DNA of 51,572 nt from Phellopilus nigrolimitatus (lineage: Eukaryota; Basidiomycota; Agaricomycetes; Hymenochaetales; Hymenochaetaceae). A program made the position numbers and the translations under genes. Shown one piece after another: positions 11,486 to 21,802 of this stretch (positions are counted from its first letter, which is position 1; every line of letters begins with the position of its first letter). The stretch is taken from assembly GCA_021029095.1 (NCBI GenBank), contig JAJOHG010000179.1, positions 1 through 51,572 of the forward strand. The letters run 5' to 3'. A model generated the notes under the pieces. The model saw only the letters and a program-made list of their open reading frames with translations. It ran no database searches and was not told the origin of the DNA.

Positions 11486-12748
11486 TTAATCAACCGCCTG
11501 TCCCCTGAAACCGAAAATATGACCGTTCGAAAAATAAAAACCATTATTTCCGTAAAACTCTGGAATACCTCGCTCGTTCCTCCACGGATTTCTATGTGGC
11601 TCCATGGCGATCAATCCTCCGAGGTTACGAACGTAGTCACTGTCCTCCTTCGCTTCCTTGTCCATGTTGGATGTGACCAATGTCGGGACGCCGAGTTCCG
11701 CGAGAAGCGTTACCGTCGGCGCCCATAGCTCCTCGCTCACTCTCGTATCACAGAAGGATGCATTAAAGCAGATGACGAGGTCCGGTGCTGTCCATTCCGC
11801 GCCGAGCACACGCCGATGCTCGTGCATCCATTCGTGATACAGATACGGATGAATGACGTGCTCACGTACGATGCCATGTGCCTCGCACTCATCGCAATTG
11901 GATGCAGTGAACTTCGTTTCGTACGGGAGGCGCACCGCGCTACGATAAAGTTCGAGACCGGGCCCGACAAGGCGGAGCGTAAGATGCGTACATGCAGGAA
12001 GGGAATGTAGCAGCTCTTCATAAGCAGCAAAGCTATTTGGCATGAGCTCGTTCGATGCGGCGCCGACAATGTGGATCTCAAGGTGCTCGCGCGAATGGAG
12101 CTTTGTTTGGATGCGTGTACTTGGACCAGGGAGATGTTCCAATGGGAAGATGCATCTATCGTCGTCGAAAAGCTCGATGCCGTACAATATTGTTAACGGA
12201 AGAGAGAGGGATACGGTGAGCAAGCGCAAGCCATGGAAGCTTGGGGCAACCCCCGGCCATTGCGTCTTCGGGTGCGAAATCCATGTTTTCCAAGCAGTCG
12301 AATCTCCCCCAGCGGCGGGAAGACGAGCGTACTTGACGAGCCGACGACTAGGAGACCAGAACGGCATAGGCTTTTCCCCAAGGAGCATTTCTGCATGGTC
12401 GTCAGCGGCCACACACTGGAGCATAATGCATTGCGAAAGTTGGGACTTCGGTTCAAATGGCTGAGAGCGGTGTGTCTTCTCTATAATGCGTCTATGCGCA
12501 TCGCAGCAAGCGAAAACCGAGTAGCAATGCAGACATCGAGTGAGCTCCTTTGATTCCCGGCTGGGAGCGTCTGACGTGTGCGTCAAGTCGTGGTCCGATC
12601 GCAAGCAGACGGCACATCTGGGTTCGTATACGACAAGGTACTTCTCGGTTTTGGTAAGTGGCCCGCCCGTGAGCATTCTAATCTCATTAATCGTCCATTG
12701 ACACTTTCCTATTACGAGATCTTCGAGGCTCTCGCGATCCAAGTTCAT
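11486..12748 (-). CDS. MYND-type zinc finger / MSS51-like C-terminal domain protein
   Basis: A single long exon encodes about 420 residues from the ATG at 12748. The N-terminal third has a cysteine/histidine cluster (CAVCLRSDH, then CLHCYSVFACCDAHRR) like the MYND or zf-MSS51 zinc finger. The C-terminal part matches what I know of the domain annotated as mitochondrial splicing suppressor 51-like, C-terminal: HLTLRLVGPGLELY, then DLVICFNASF, GVPTLVTSNMDKEAKED, RNPWR, and a final FYFSNGHIFGFRG. In yeast, Mss51 controls mitochondrial COX1 expression. Fungal relatives with this layout are numerous and mostly uncharacterised, so a mitochondrial role is inference only. The open frame extends to 12871, and a CAG near 12800 suggests a spliced upstream exon could supply a different N-terminus. 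Confidence 0.8.
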   Translation of the reverse strand: MNLDRESLEDLVIGKCQWTINEIRMLTGGPLTKTEKYLVVYEPRCAVCLRSDHDLTHTSDAPSRESKELTRCLHCYSVFACCDAHRRIIEKTHRSQPFEPKSQLSQCIMLQCVAADDHAEMLLGEKPMPFWSPSRRLVKYARLPAAGGDSTAWKTWISHPKTQWPGVAPSFHGLRLLTVSLSLPLTILYGIELFDDDRCIFPLEHLPGPSTRIQTKLHSREHLEIHIVGAASNELMPNSFAAYEELLHSLPACTHLTLRLVGPGLELYRSAVRLPYETKFTASNCDECEAHGIVREHVIHPYLYHEWMHEHRRVLGAEWTAPDLVICFNASFCDTRVSEELWAPTVTLLAELGVPTLVTSNMDKEAKEDSDYVRNLGGLIAMEPHRNPWRNERGIPEFYGNNGFYFSNGHIFGFRGQAVD

Positions 12749-13761
12749 TGGCGCAGAAAAAACGGATTCTTCCTTAACCCGCACAATTGAGAGAGCTCTG
12801 CAAAAGCTATAGCATCTATTTTCAGTAAGACTATAAGTCATCGGTGGTATGCACTCACTGCTTATGATCAAAGTAGTCTAATTTTTGGCAAATGTCGTCG
12901 CAGTAACTGATTGGAAACGAAACGAAGGATAAAATAAGTCCATTGATACGAAGCATGGAGTACAATATGTACCTGACTCTCTTGCATCGTGAGCAACGCT
13001 GAAGTCTACACAAGCTCCGACCGCAGCTCATGCAGGCGGAGCTGTTATGTGAATGCCAACTACTTGATTAGTGACTATCATGAATGAAGACAGTTTAACG
13101 CACCCTACAAAGGCGAGTTTAGGAATCCTGGCAACGCTCGCCATTGCACGCAGTTGCTGAACTTGGTAAAGAGGTGGAAAGGGCGGTCTCCTAACTTATC
13201 GATTTATGTAACACGAGAGGCTGGCAGTCGCAATTGGGGCTGGTTAGCATTGGCATTATAACTGGACCACTTCGACAGCGAGACATGTGGCTGTGGAACT
13301 GTCTGTTCTCGCAAAAAATTGCCTGACTGCCAAATGTCTTCCTATCGTAAAGGTCGTACGAAACCTGAGCCGAAAGTCCAAGCAGACAAGTCCTGTCACG
13401 ATTTCGTAAAAGTAATTAAGGAAGTGAGCCCGGTGACTGAAAAAAAGCGTGGAAGTCGGCAACCGACATTCCTGATTCGAATCCGGGCGTACGTTACATA
13501 ATCCTACCGCCGAAGTTCAAATTCACCCTATACATAGAACCTAGCTAGTGTCCAGCTCAGCTGTCGAATCGCGACGTTCGATTTAACTTTCTAATTTCTC
13601 ACATTCACTTGTCGTCGTTGATCGGATATTCTCCAAGAGCACCCTCAATCATACCGTAGGAAAAAAGAGTCACATGATATTAGCCCATATAAAAAGTATC
13701 AACAGCATCCGACCAAATAGAAGATAGATGAACATTGCACCTAACTCAAGGTATTAACGAT
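12749..13761. other. Intergenic, no gene recognised
   Basis: This lies between the 5' side of the MSS51-like gene and the 3' end of bleomycin hydrolase. A Lys-rich plus-strand open frame at 13319-13501 matches nothing. A tRNA-like T-loop at about 13475 was considered and rejected. Confidence 0.5.
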
Positions 13762-15541
13762 TCAAGCCAAAGAGCCCTGCAGAAAAGCGCCATGTCAATT
13801 TAGTCGCATAGATTTGAGAAGATATACATTCGGGCTCACCATCGGGTCCCATGGCGGCAACACGACCTTCTCGTTCGCTTCAAAGACCTTCACAAGCTCC
13901 TTTGGCGCGAGCGCCTTGGGAACCACGACCTGGTATACGAACTCATCGAACCACTTGTCTGTCATGACGAAAAAGCCTTTCTCGCCAACATCCGGACCCC
14001 ACGAGTTCTCGACGCGGAACCGCGTAGCCGTGTCCGTAGCCGTGTCAACATGAGCTCCGGTGATAACCATCGCGTGCGTCATGGACGACTCGTTTGTCTG
14101 CAAACGCTCTGCCTTTGTAAGTGAAAGTGATATGTTGAACGCGTTCTCGAGTGCGGTCTTGTGCAGGCCTGTGTCCATAATGCCCGCGACTCTATCAGAG
14201 AATTGTCCGACGTCGCATCCGAAGAAGACGGGCTGCCCCGCTTTGAGCATCTTTACGACCGCCTTCTTGAGGTCGCTGATTTCGGTGTTAACGTCTAGAA
14301 ATATTAAGTGTGTATAAAAGCAGTATAGTACTTTAAAACACCTACAGAGAACCGGACGGCCACCCCAAAGATTTCCCAGCTTATCGACCGTGTAAAGCTT
14401 CTTGTACTCATTCCGCGGGTCGTTGATAAGCGAGAATGATTCCGACGGCTGTTTAAGTAGTATAAGAGCACACGCTATCAACGATTTTATATAGATAACC
14501 CACTGGATATTGCTTCGAGCTGAATGCTTTGTAGAACTCTAGCGGCGTGCCAGACCACGACTTAGGCTTCCCCTCCTTGTCGTAATAGTCCCACGTAAAG
14601 CGGTCGTTCGGAAGTGGCGGCACCCCAAGCATCGCGGTCATGATCGTCCACACTTCAGACATGAGCTCCTCCTTTTTCGCGCGCACAGCTCCCGAAATAT
14701 CGGAATCGGATGCAGAAGAAGCACGGAGAGATGAGTGGAAGCGGCGGAGCACGAGGGCATGCTCGCGCAGCTTCAGCTTGAGCAGTTTGTTCAGGTTACC
14801 AGATGCAGAAGACGAGTAGGATTCAGGGTAAATCGGTTGAGGGACGACACCATACGTCTAAGGAATAGTTCAGCAAAGGAAGTCTTAAGTATCTAAACAT
14901 GCGAACCTCAAGTAAATTGACAGCCATGTCCCATTGACCCCCGTCTGAGATAAGGTCGTCCGACAGATGATTCACAACTCGGTCGTCGAGAGGAAGGTCA
15001 GCGGTCTCGATGGAAAGCTCCAGATAGTAGTTGCACTTGTTCAGCTTATCCCAGAAGAAGAGGTAAGACTGCAAAGAAGTCAGTTTCATTCACGTCTGAG
15101 CTGCTCGAGAGGACATACCTGCGATAGCTGGAATTCTTTCAAGTCCAGCTTTTGCATCGCGCTGTGGCGCAGCACATTGGTCGTCGCAAACAGCCAGCAC
15201 CTCCCACTCGATTTCTGATTCGTGATGGGGTTGGTCTTGAAATCGAGCTGCAAGTTGAAGATGTGAGAATCTGCGACTTTGGCGGAGCGCGACGCGAGCG
15301 CGGTCTTGAAGTCCGTGTCGACGAGAATCGTTCGCGCAAGCTCGATTTTTGGATCCTTCGCAGCCTTCTCCTCCCATCCGTCCACATTCTTCAACGTGAT
15401 CGCTCCGTCGCCAGAGAGAGGTTCTGCGAGCTTGATCGACGCGAGGTTGTTCAGGAGCTCGGCAGCGACTGATTTCTCGGGGGTAGAGTCGACAGTCAGT
15501 ACCGTTTCCGCGCGTTTGGGAGTCGACATAGAGGAGCCCAT
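13762..15541 (-). CDS. BLH1: Bleomycin hydrolase (cysteine aminopeptidase, peptidase family C1B)
   Basis: Cytosolic self-compartmentalising cysteine aminopeptidase that hydrolyses bleomycin and homocysteine thiolactone and trims peptides. Exons on minus: 15119-15541, 14907-15068, 14504-14857, 14346-14448, 13840-14294 and 13762-13776, giving 503 residues from the first ATG or 499 from the second (15529). The catalytic triad is complete: Cys115 in NQKSSGRCWLFATTN, His421 in MTHAMVITGAH and Asn444 in VENSWGP. Other family blocks are SFSLINDPRNEYKKLYTVD, NLWGGRPVLYVNTEISDLKK and QPVFFGCDVGQF. The last exon has only 15 bp and restores the conserved end DPMGSLA; without it the protein would run into intron sequence. 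Every exon junction keeps the frame. Length fits the family. Confidence 0.95.
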
Positions 15542-15837
15542 GGTAGTAAGAGGAAGTCGTGAGCTTGCATGGTTCCCGGACAGAGTCCTTTAAGTATAGC
15601 AGATGGCCGTGGCATGCCGCATGCTTCAGGTTGGCAGATAAGCCGATATAGCAGACACTCCATTGGGCGCTCGATCTAAACACAGCCGGCGAGTACCGCG
15701 CAGTAACAAAAACGTACTCAGCCACGTATCCGAATCCGAGCACTGAACAAAAAAACAAAACAAATGTTGTGCTTGTGCAAAGGATATGTACAAAATAATC
15801 ATTCGGGATTTCAGAAGTATCCGCGATAACACCACCA

Positions 15838-17423
15838 CTACTCGAGACGCTCTCTGATTCCGAGGGCTGTGATAAACCGGTCGTCTAATTTCAACCGCGT
15901 TTTCGAATTCGTGGAAGGTGAATGTTCCGATTCGATGTGGGAATGAGGGGTCTCCATAAGAATCCCAGAAAGCATTGACTCGTCTGATGGCGACAAAGAG
16001 TCTGGCGGATTTCTCTGCCCACATGGCATTTCGATGTCTGTGGTGGTCCAAATGATCAGAGCAAATATGTAAATACAGAAGTGAGAAACGCCCACTACAA
16101 TGGAACACGTGGTTAATCAGTTCTGCGGCTTCGATCTCCGACGGAAGGACATCGGAAGGAAAGGACAATCTCTTCTTTTCAATGCAAGAGAGAATCTCTC
16201 GGAGAGATGGCCTCCTTCGCCAATCTATTTGCCAGCATCGTTCCATGAGCTCCCATATGTCGCTCGTCAGCCCTAATGCGACTGCATCTGCTCCAGGATG
16301 CTCGGGTTTAATTCCCAGGGTTATAGCGATGACAACACCTGCTTCGGACTTGTCATGAAAGGGCACATTGTCACTGAATATCTTTGACATTTACAATGTA
16401 CATTTTTGAAAGAACGAGAAATCAGAATACAGGTAAATTGGTATTGTAAGGTACGCACCTCGAGAATTACCATAGCAAGAGCGTATACGTCGCTCATGAC
16501 GGAAACACGTGAACTATCCCGCCCCGTTCTCTCAGGATATAGAAGCTCCGGTGCCATCCATCGAACGGAACCGCAGAGCGACTTAGATGTTGTTGAACAG
16601 GAGGGCGAGTTTAAGGTAGCAAGCCCGAAGTCAGCAAGACGTGCGCGGTAAGAATCATCGATCAGGATATTCGCCTGAAGATGCAAGGTTGTGACGTATG
16701 CAAACAAAAGAAACGAAAAAGACGTACGCTCTTTAAATCTCCATGAACAACCCCTTGCTCATGCAGATAGTCCAATCCCTTTACTACATCGAGGAGCTAC
16801 ATGGACGAGCGAAAAATGTCAGAAAGCTCTCAGAGCAATCAGCTTGGTGCAACTCACTAAGTCAATCCTGTTTGAAGTGGGTTTATTCTTTAGGTATGCC
16901 GCGAGATTGCCATGGGGCATCCAACTGGAGACCATGCACAGAGGAAACATCTTTGCATCAGCTACACCTAGAAAAGGAACGATGTTTGCGTGCGATAAAC
17001 GTTTCCAATAAATGACCTCTTTGCAAAATCTCTGCAACGAATAAATTACATTGGATAATCCAATGAGAGCTAAAACATCATTATATAGTCCGGGCCTACC
17101 TTCGTCGTCTTCCTGATCTGTTCTTTACCGTATACGCGCAATGCCTTCAAAGCCACACTTCTCCCGTCGTACTGGCCGTTATAAACATCCGCGAATCCTC
17201 CGCATGACTTCGGGAATGTAGAAACCTTTGTGAGGCTGCCGGCGCTCAGGTAATAGGTATCTGGAAGGAGTCCCTTGCGACCGCATACTTTTTCCAAAGT
17301 AAGTTCGCACTGGTCCCGAAATGCTTTAGGAGATTCGTGGACCGCCAATGTTGTTGAGTTCAACTTTGCCAAGACCAAATCCGAGTCTTCGTTAAAGGTC
17401 GGGCTATCGTGCCGGGCGTACAC
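15838..17423 (-). CDS. TKL-like protein kinase (3' part of gene, kinase 1)
   Basis: Kinase of the large agaricomycete family whose kinase domain follows a GLLPDTYYL-type linker. Placed exons on minus: the segment up to 17423 and down to 17100, then 16858-17031, 16728-16796, 16459-16674, 16099-16381 and 15838-16037. Motifs in order: Gly-loop CGGFADVYNG; VAIK lysine in SVALKALRVY; alpha-C Glu in RFCKEVIYWKRL; catalytic loop HGDLKSANIL with Asp present; ARLADFGLAT; the activation segment ending in VRWMAPELLYPE; and RPSLREIL in the last helix. All catalytic residues are intact, so it should be active. The C-terminal tail after 16037 is Ser/Pro-rich. The 5' boundary is open: coding-looking exons continue upstream to about 18976, and 17423 is only where this exon's open frame begins, not a proven start. 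Confidence 0.85.
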
Positions 17424-17628
17424 GAAAGGCCCGTAGTACTAAATCATCAGCATGTCATAATTTTGTATAGTTAACACGTATACAATACAGCTGAACATGA
17501 AAGCAAAAAACGCACCATCTTATCACTAATTTTCCACGTGTTGCATGGTATTTTCGAGTTATTGTGACAATGGTCCACTAAGCTTATCACCATTGGTTAC
17601 AAAGTTCGTATGGAATTCGATACTTCGC

Positions 17629-18976
17629 TTAAAGGAGAGAAGAAGATACCTTGTCTAGCAAGTCTGCAAAGTTCTGTGCTGAATTACTGCTTAGCTCCTT
17701 CAACTCGTGAAGTTGGTCTTCAAATTTAAGTTTGAGAATGTCCGAAAAATGGTGCCCGGTGCCTATAACTTCGGACAAAAGGTTCCATTCCATTACGCCA
17801 TCGACCTCTTGCCACAAGACGGAATTTATGGTATTGTCTCGTCCAGAGACGACGATCCATGATCTCGATGAGCACTATACGTAGTTAGAAACCAACTTGT
17901 TCCATAACGATAGGAAAAAATACCGAGTACTGGTAGACGCATGAAGGTTGCGCATGGAAGAGATCATTGAGCCCGTTCTGCATCGTCTTCCAATTCACAA
18001 GGCCATGCAAATAAGACCTGTATGACGACCACTCTTCCAAGGCGGAAAGAATTAGTCGGAACCACCTGGAAAGAAAGCATAAAGAATAAAATAAAATAAA
18101 GCGCTTAAAGAAGAAGTTTACAACTGGACGTGGCGCCGGTCAGCCGTGTCAAGTTCACACTTTGAAAGTCCTTCACAATAATGCAACAGGTACTCTATTG
18201 TTCCCTATTGATCAAGAATAAATCCGGTGCATAACCAATATGAATACCGATAACTGAACTTACACGATAAAAAACAATATTTTTATGACAATCGTGCATC
18301 TTGTGAACCATGTCTTCAATGATAGACGCATCCTCCAAAGTGAAGATCGGGTCGTTTCCGACAAACGGGTCAGGAGCTGGGATCCGCCGATGCTTACTCA
18401 AGAGGTATCTATCCGGAGCATTCTGGCGCAGAGCCAGCGAACCGTTTGTTCGAGTGGATCTGTTTGCAGACTCCCTAGCTCGATGGTGATGAGAGCGTTT
18501 ATTGGCGGCAAGGAGACCTTTTGCGAGACGTCCTCGATATACAATCTTGTTGGCGGAGGGTTTTCCATGAGTCGACATCATTCGCTCTTCAGCATCAAGA
18601 GTGCAACACAATCTCGAGTCCTAATATATATCCTGACGATAGATAGCACAGCCGACAACCAAATCATAATTTGTCACTGAAGGCTATGACCCCGATCATA
18701 AACGTTGGAAGGAAGCAAGGGATCACATATAATTGCGATAACGTACCACGCGCGGTTCCCAGAGGCTATGCAGGCTGTACTGAGTAGTGTCATGGAACTG
18801 TCCGCGGCGCCATTTTTTCTATTGTCGGCCACGGCAAGAGCCCGGTCCTCTCGATGCTCGTACACCTTGAGAATAGATGATAAGGTAGCGTCAACAGATG
18901 CACATGCGATCACACCGGCCTGATATGCACACAAACCGCCCAATTTTCTAAACTCCAGTAGCGTGTTGCTGGCCAC
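17629..18976 (-). CDS. Probable 5' exons of kinase 1, or a separate damaged gene
   Basis: Several minus-strand segments look coding and end at reasonable donors. A first block at 18770-18976 reads SNTLLEFRKLGGLCAYQAG onward. A block at 18420-18575 starts at an ATG and includes PINALITIELGSLQTDPLEQ and TVRWLCARM, then hits a stop. A block at 18290-18400 in another frame includes EDASIIEDMVHKMHDCHKN. A block near 17940-18070 reads WFRLILSALEEWSSYRSYLH. A block at 17645-17815 reads FADLLDK before a GTATCT donor. Their order and strand suit the N-terminal region of the kinase downstream. The frame change near 18400 could not be bridged with a normal intron, so either a real frameshift or a missed exon is present. 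No start codon is proven. Confidence 0.4.
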
Positions 18977-19197
18977 TGGTATTGCTGGCTCACGTGGAAT
19001 TCTTTAATTGTTCAGGTGCATAGCGCCTTGAATCCGTCGAGCTGCGCAGCTTTTAACGAGATAATTTTTTGCGTAGGGATTATTAATATGATGTTTTGGC
19101 GGACGCGGTGACACCGTGACAGCCACGGCATTTGTGGTGGGCAAGAACACGTGATCCCCCGGCTCTTGGTCGCTAGTCACGGTTCAGCTGAACGACG

Positions 19198-19749
19198 ATG
19201 GCCAAATCTAAGAGCAAGATATCTGCTCAATCTCGGAATGATTACCGTTACTTTCTGACTTATCGGACTCGCTGGAGTGACAATGACCAGTACTCGCACG
19301 TTAATAACTCCATTTACTACCACCTTATTGACTCCATCGTCAACACATATCTCGCCGAGCGCTGCGGGTGCATACCGTCGACTTCGACAGATGCTGGCCA
19401 GTCGAACGTAGGGAACCCTCTTATCGGCCTCGTCGTCACTTCGTACTGCAACTTCTTTGCTCCGTTGTCCTTTCCCGAGCCCATCACGCTTGGGCTGAGG
19501 GTCGTGAGTCTTGGTCGGAGCTCCGTATCGTACGAGATTGGCTTCTTCTCAGGGTCGTCCTCAGACTCTGAGGGTGAAAAGGAGGAAGATACAGCAAAGG
19601 CAGTTGGCGGGTATACGCACGTGTTCGTCGACCGGGTGACAAGGCGGCCTGTGAAGGTTATGAGTGCGGAATTGAAAGATGGATTACGCGCCGTTCTCGT
19701 TGAAGACAAAAACGAAGGGCATATTGATAGCCCGAAATCGAAGCTTTAA
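19198..19749 (+). CDS. Hotdog-fold acyl-CoA thioesterase-like protein
   Basis: A single-exon gene of 183 residues. The hallmark of the 4-hydroxybenzoyl-CoA thioesterase / PF13279-type hotdog family is present near the N-terminus: YRTRWSDNDQYSHVNNSIYY, with the catalytic-type Asp and the HVNN motif, followed by a helix (LIDSIVNTYL). The core strands follow (VVTSYCNFFAPLSFPEPITL; SVSYEIGFF) and an acidic insertion of about 20 residues (SSSDSEGEKEEDTAK) separates two strands before the last strand GGYTHVFVDRVTRRPVKV. It probably hydrolyses an acyl-CoA; the substrate is unknown. It runs tail to tail with another thioesterase-type gene. The start is the first ATG. Confidence 0.85.
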   Translation: MAKSKSKISAQSRNDYRYFLTYRTRWSDNDQYSHVNNSIYYHLIDSIVNTYLAERCGCIPSTSTDAGQSNVGNPLIGLVVTSYCNFFAPLSFPEPITLGLRVVSLGRSSVSYEIGFFSGSSSDSEGEKEEDTAKAVGGYTHVFVDRVTRRPVKVMSAELKDGLRAVLVEDKNEGHIDSPKSKL

Positions 19750-20108
19750 GAATATTTCAAATGCCAGGTAATGTCCATATTTTATATGTAAAGCATTGTC
19801 CATGCCTTCGAGTTTGCGTGGATTAACCTTGTTGGATAGATTCAAGTTTGTTTGCCGCCCTGAGAGACTCGTCAATGGACGCGTTTCATCTTGCTTAGGA
19901 GGCCGTCCTGTGTCCGTGAAGATGCAATGTCGCATACCCATCTCATCACTTATAAGAATTTCATTCTGAGCAAGGATGCTATCCGTTTGAGAGCAACTCC
20001 CCAGGTGGCCCCTTAACTCAGTAAAATATGCAGTCTGTTTAATCGACGGATATATTGAACAGGAGTACCTCTTCAAGTGGAAATTATACTAGTGTAGTGC
20101 CAACGCTT
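19750..20108. other. 3' intergenic stretch between convergent genes
   Basis: Shared downstream region of the two thioesterase genes. Only overlapping antisense open frames are present, and no independent feature is seen. Confidence 0.6.
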
Positions 20109-21397
20109 TCATAAACGACTGCCATTGCCAGACGCTTTCCTGCGTGACATGCTCTCGGGTATTGTCAATGCCATCTGGGATGAGATGGCCAAACAAACTT
20201 GCTTGTTTCTCCAGACACTATCAACGTCGGATTCTATTCTCCCATCACGTTCGGCGCTGCCAATATCGGAAGGTGCTGTCCAGATTTCGGTATACTCGTC
20301 GTGGCGACCTTCAGACATAAAGCGTGCTGAAGAGTAGATGCCGATCGTGCTCGGAGAGAAGGAGGACTTTAGGTCGGGCTTGTGCTTAAATGATGGGATT
20401 TTCGATTTAAACTCCACGGTTAGGACTACCGTGGCGAACCAACTGAAAAAGAATGAGTCTATGTAAGCTTTACATAATCAGCTTTAGAAACAGATCAGCG
20501 ACAGCGACATGCCTTGGCCCAGGCCGAAGCTCACGAGGAAGCAAAGCAGGCAGATTCTTCACGCAGTCCGCGAAAAATGGGATCATCTCCAGCGCCAGCG
20601 GCGCATCCGTGCGGTCCGCTAGCTGTATCCACGCGCCCCACTCAAGCTCGTTGGTCTGTGACTGATCAGAATCTATTGCGGGATGTCGTCGTGCCCTCGC
20701 CGAAATTTGCTCCTTAAATGACCGGTCTTCGGCCTTAATTTGGTAAAGGAATCTGGCGTTGGGCTTGTCGGGCGTCATGAGAGATGGATGTCGAGTAAGC
20801 GGGATGAGCCGCGCGAGTGGAGATGGGGGCGCCAAAGTAAGGCTGTCCGATGGCACGGCGAGCGTCATGTCTGGGAGCACACCGAAGACGAGGCGCGTAG
20901 ATATCTTCGTCTTTCCCTTTAGTGTTCCGTGGTGTCATAAGTCAAGCACTAGCAAACGAGATTAGCAATTTAGCGCTTACATTCTGAATTAAATCTGCTT
21001 CTAAGTTCGATAACTTCCTCCCTTGTCGTATCCGCTTTACGCGAACTTCACATTCTCCGACCTTAGGAGACTGGAGAAAGTGCGCTGTAACGTGGAGTAT
21101 ATCCGGATGACGCGTGGAAGCTTGTAAGTCTGCTGCACCGGACAGAATTATTCCGACAGCATAGCCTGGATGCACGTCGTATTGAGAAAATCAATCAGGA
21201 ACAAGAGCTTGAGGAGAGTAAGAAACCTCCTTGGGGAATTCTAAGGTAGTATTGTAAGCCAAGTTAGTGAGAGAAGAAATCGGGAAATCCCACCCGCCGA
21301 TACACCAAGCTTCAGAAATTTCGGCTTTGTACACCGCATCCGTTTGGATTGGGCTACTCGATGAGAGTCTCGTCTTCAGAGCAGCTCGCAAACTCAT
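20109..21397 (-). CDS. Thioesterase-like superfamily protein (TesB-type double hotdog)
   Basis: Exons on minus: 21294-21397, 21227-21240, 20981-21165, 20492-20916 and 20109-20442; all junctions keep frame and give 353 residues. The N-terminal hotdog begins AVYKAEISEAWCIGG-IPQGG-YAVGIIL; the IPQGG part is supplied by a 14-bp exon. Then come HPDILHVTAHFLQSPKVGEC and VKRIRQGRKLSNLEADLIQN, typical of fungal acyl-CoA thioesterase-like proteins. The second half has LEWGAWIQLADRTDAPLALE, FFADCVKNLPALLP, LWFATVVLTVEFKSKIP and GRHDEYTEIWTAPSDIG. Two donors are GTTTCT rather than the usual forms. It likely acts on acyl-CoA in cytosol or peroxisome; no clear peroxisomal tripeptide is present (the end is GSRL). 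The family is firm, the substrate unknown. Confidence 0.87.
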
Positions 21398-21802
21398 TGA
21401 AACATAAGTGGGAAGTAAGCGCTATTGAGCAGTCAGAGGCAAGTTCAAATCTATTCGGTAAAGGCGAATACGATATGCTTATGTGATCGTTCGCCGTATC
21501 ACATGCAGATTCCACTTTCCTTTCGCAATTTTGACTCAAAAAAGACGTTTTGGGAGATACATTGTATGTATACAATTATACAAGAATGAGAGCATCATTG
21601 CAGTACAAAGTAGATGTAGTGTCATAGGTGATCCATGAAACAGCACAACAGAAAATACGAAAATACGAAAGGAGTAAAACAAGAAATCTTAGAGCAGTCA
21701 CAATATCGAATGTGAAAGCACCGATACAAAAATCACAGTGATCGTTCCATGTTGAACGCCCTCAGGGGACACGTGCCTCCTACCAAATCACAAAGGCTCG
21801 AT
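21398..21802. other. Intergenic between thioesterase 5' end and kinase 2 3' end
   Basis: AT-rich stretch with a short duplicated run (GAAAATAC followed by GAAAATACGAAA near 21652-21670). No gene or clear promoter element was recognised. Confidence 0.5.

Noticed and set aside
13420..13500. tRNA-like signal: a T-loop-like ATTCGAATCC and the inverted pair GCCCGG/CCGGGC.
   Set aside because: The last pair of the T-stem is A-C instead of G-C. The GCCCGG/CCGGGC arms are only about 60 bp apart, too close for an acceptor stem, and no anticodon arm or D-arm can be drawn.
15090..15758. 222-codon minus-strand open frame overlapping bleomycin hydrolase.
   Set aside because: It is an out-of-frame shadow of exon 1 of bleomycin hydrolase; its Arg/Ala-rich product has no family resemblance.
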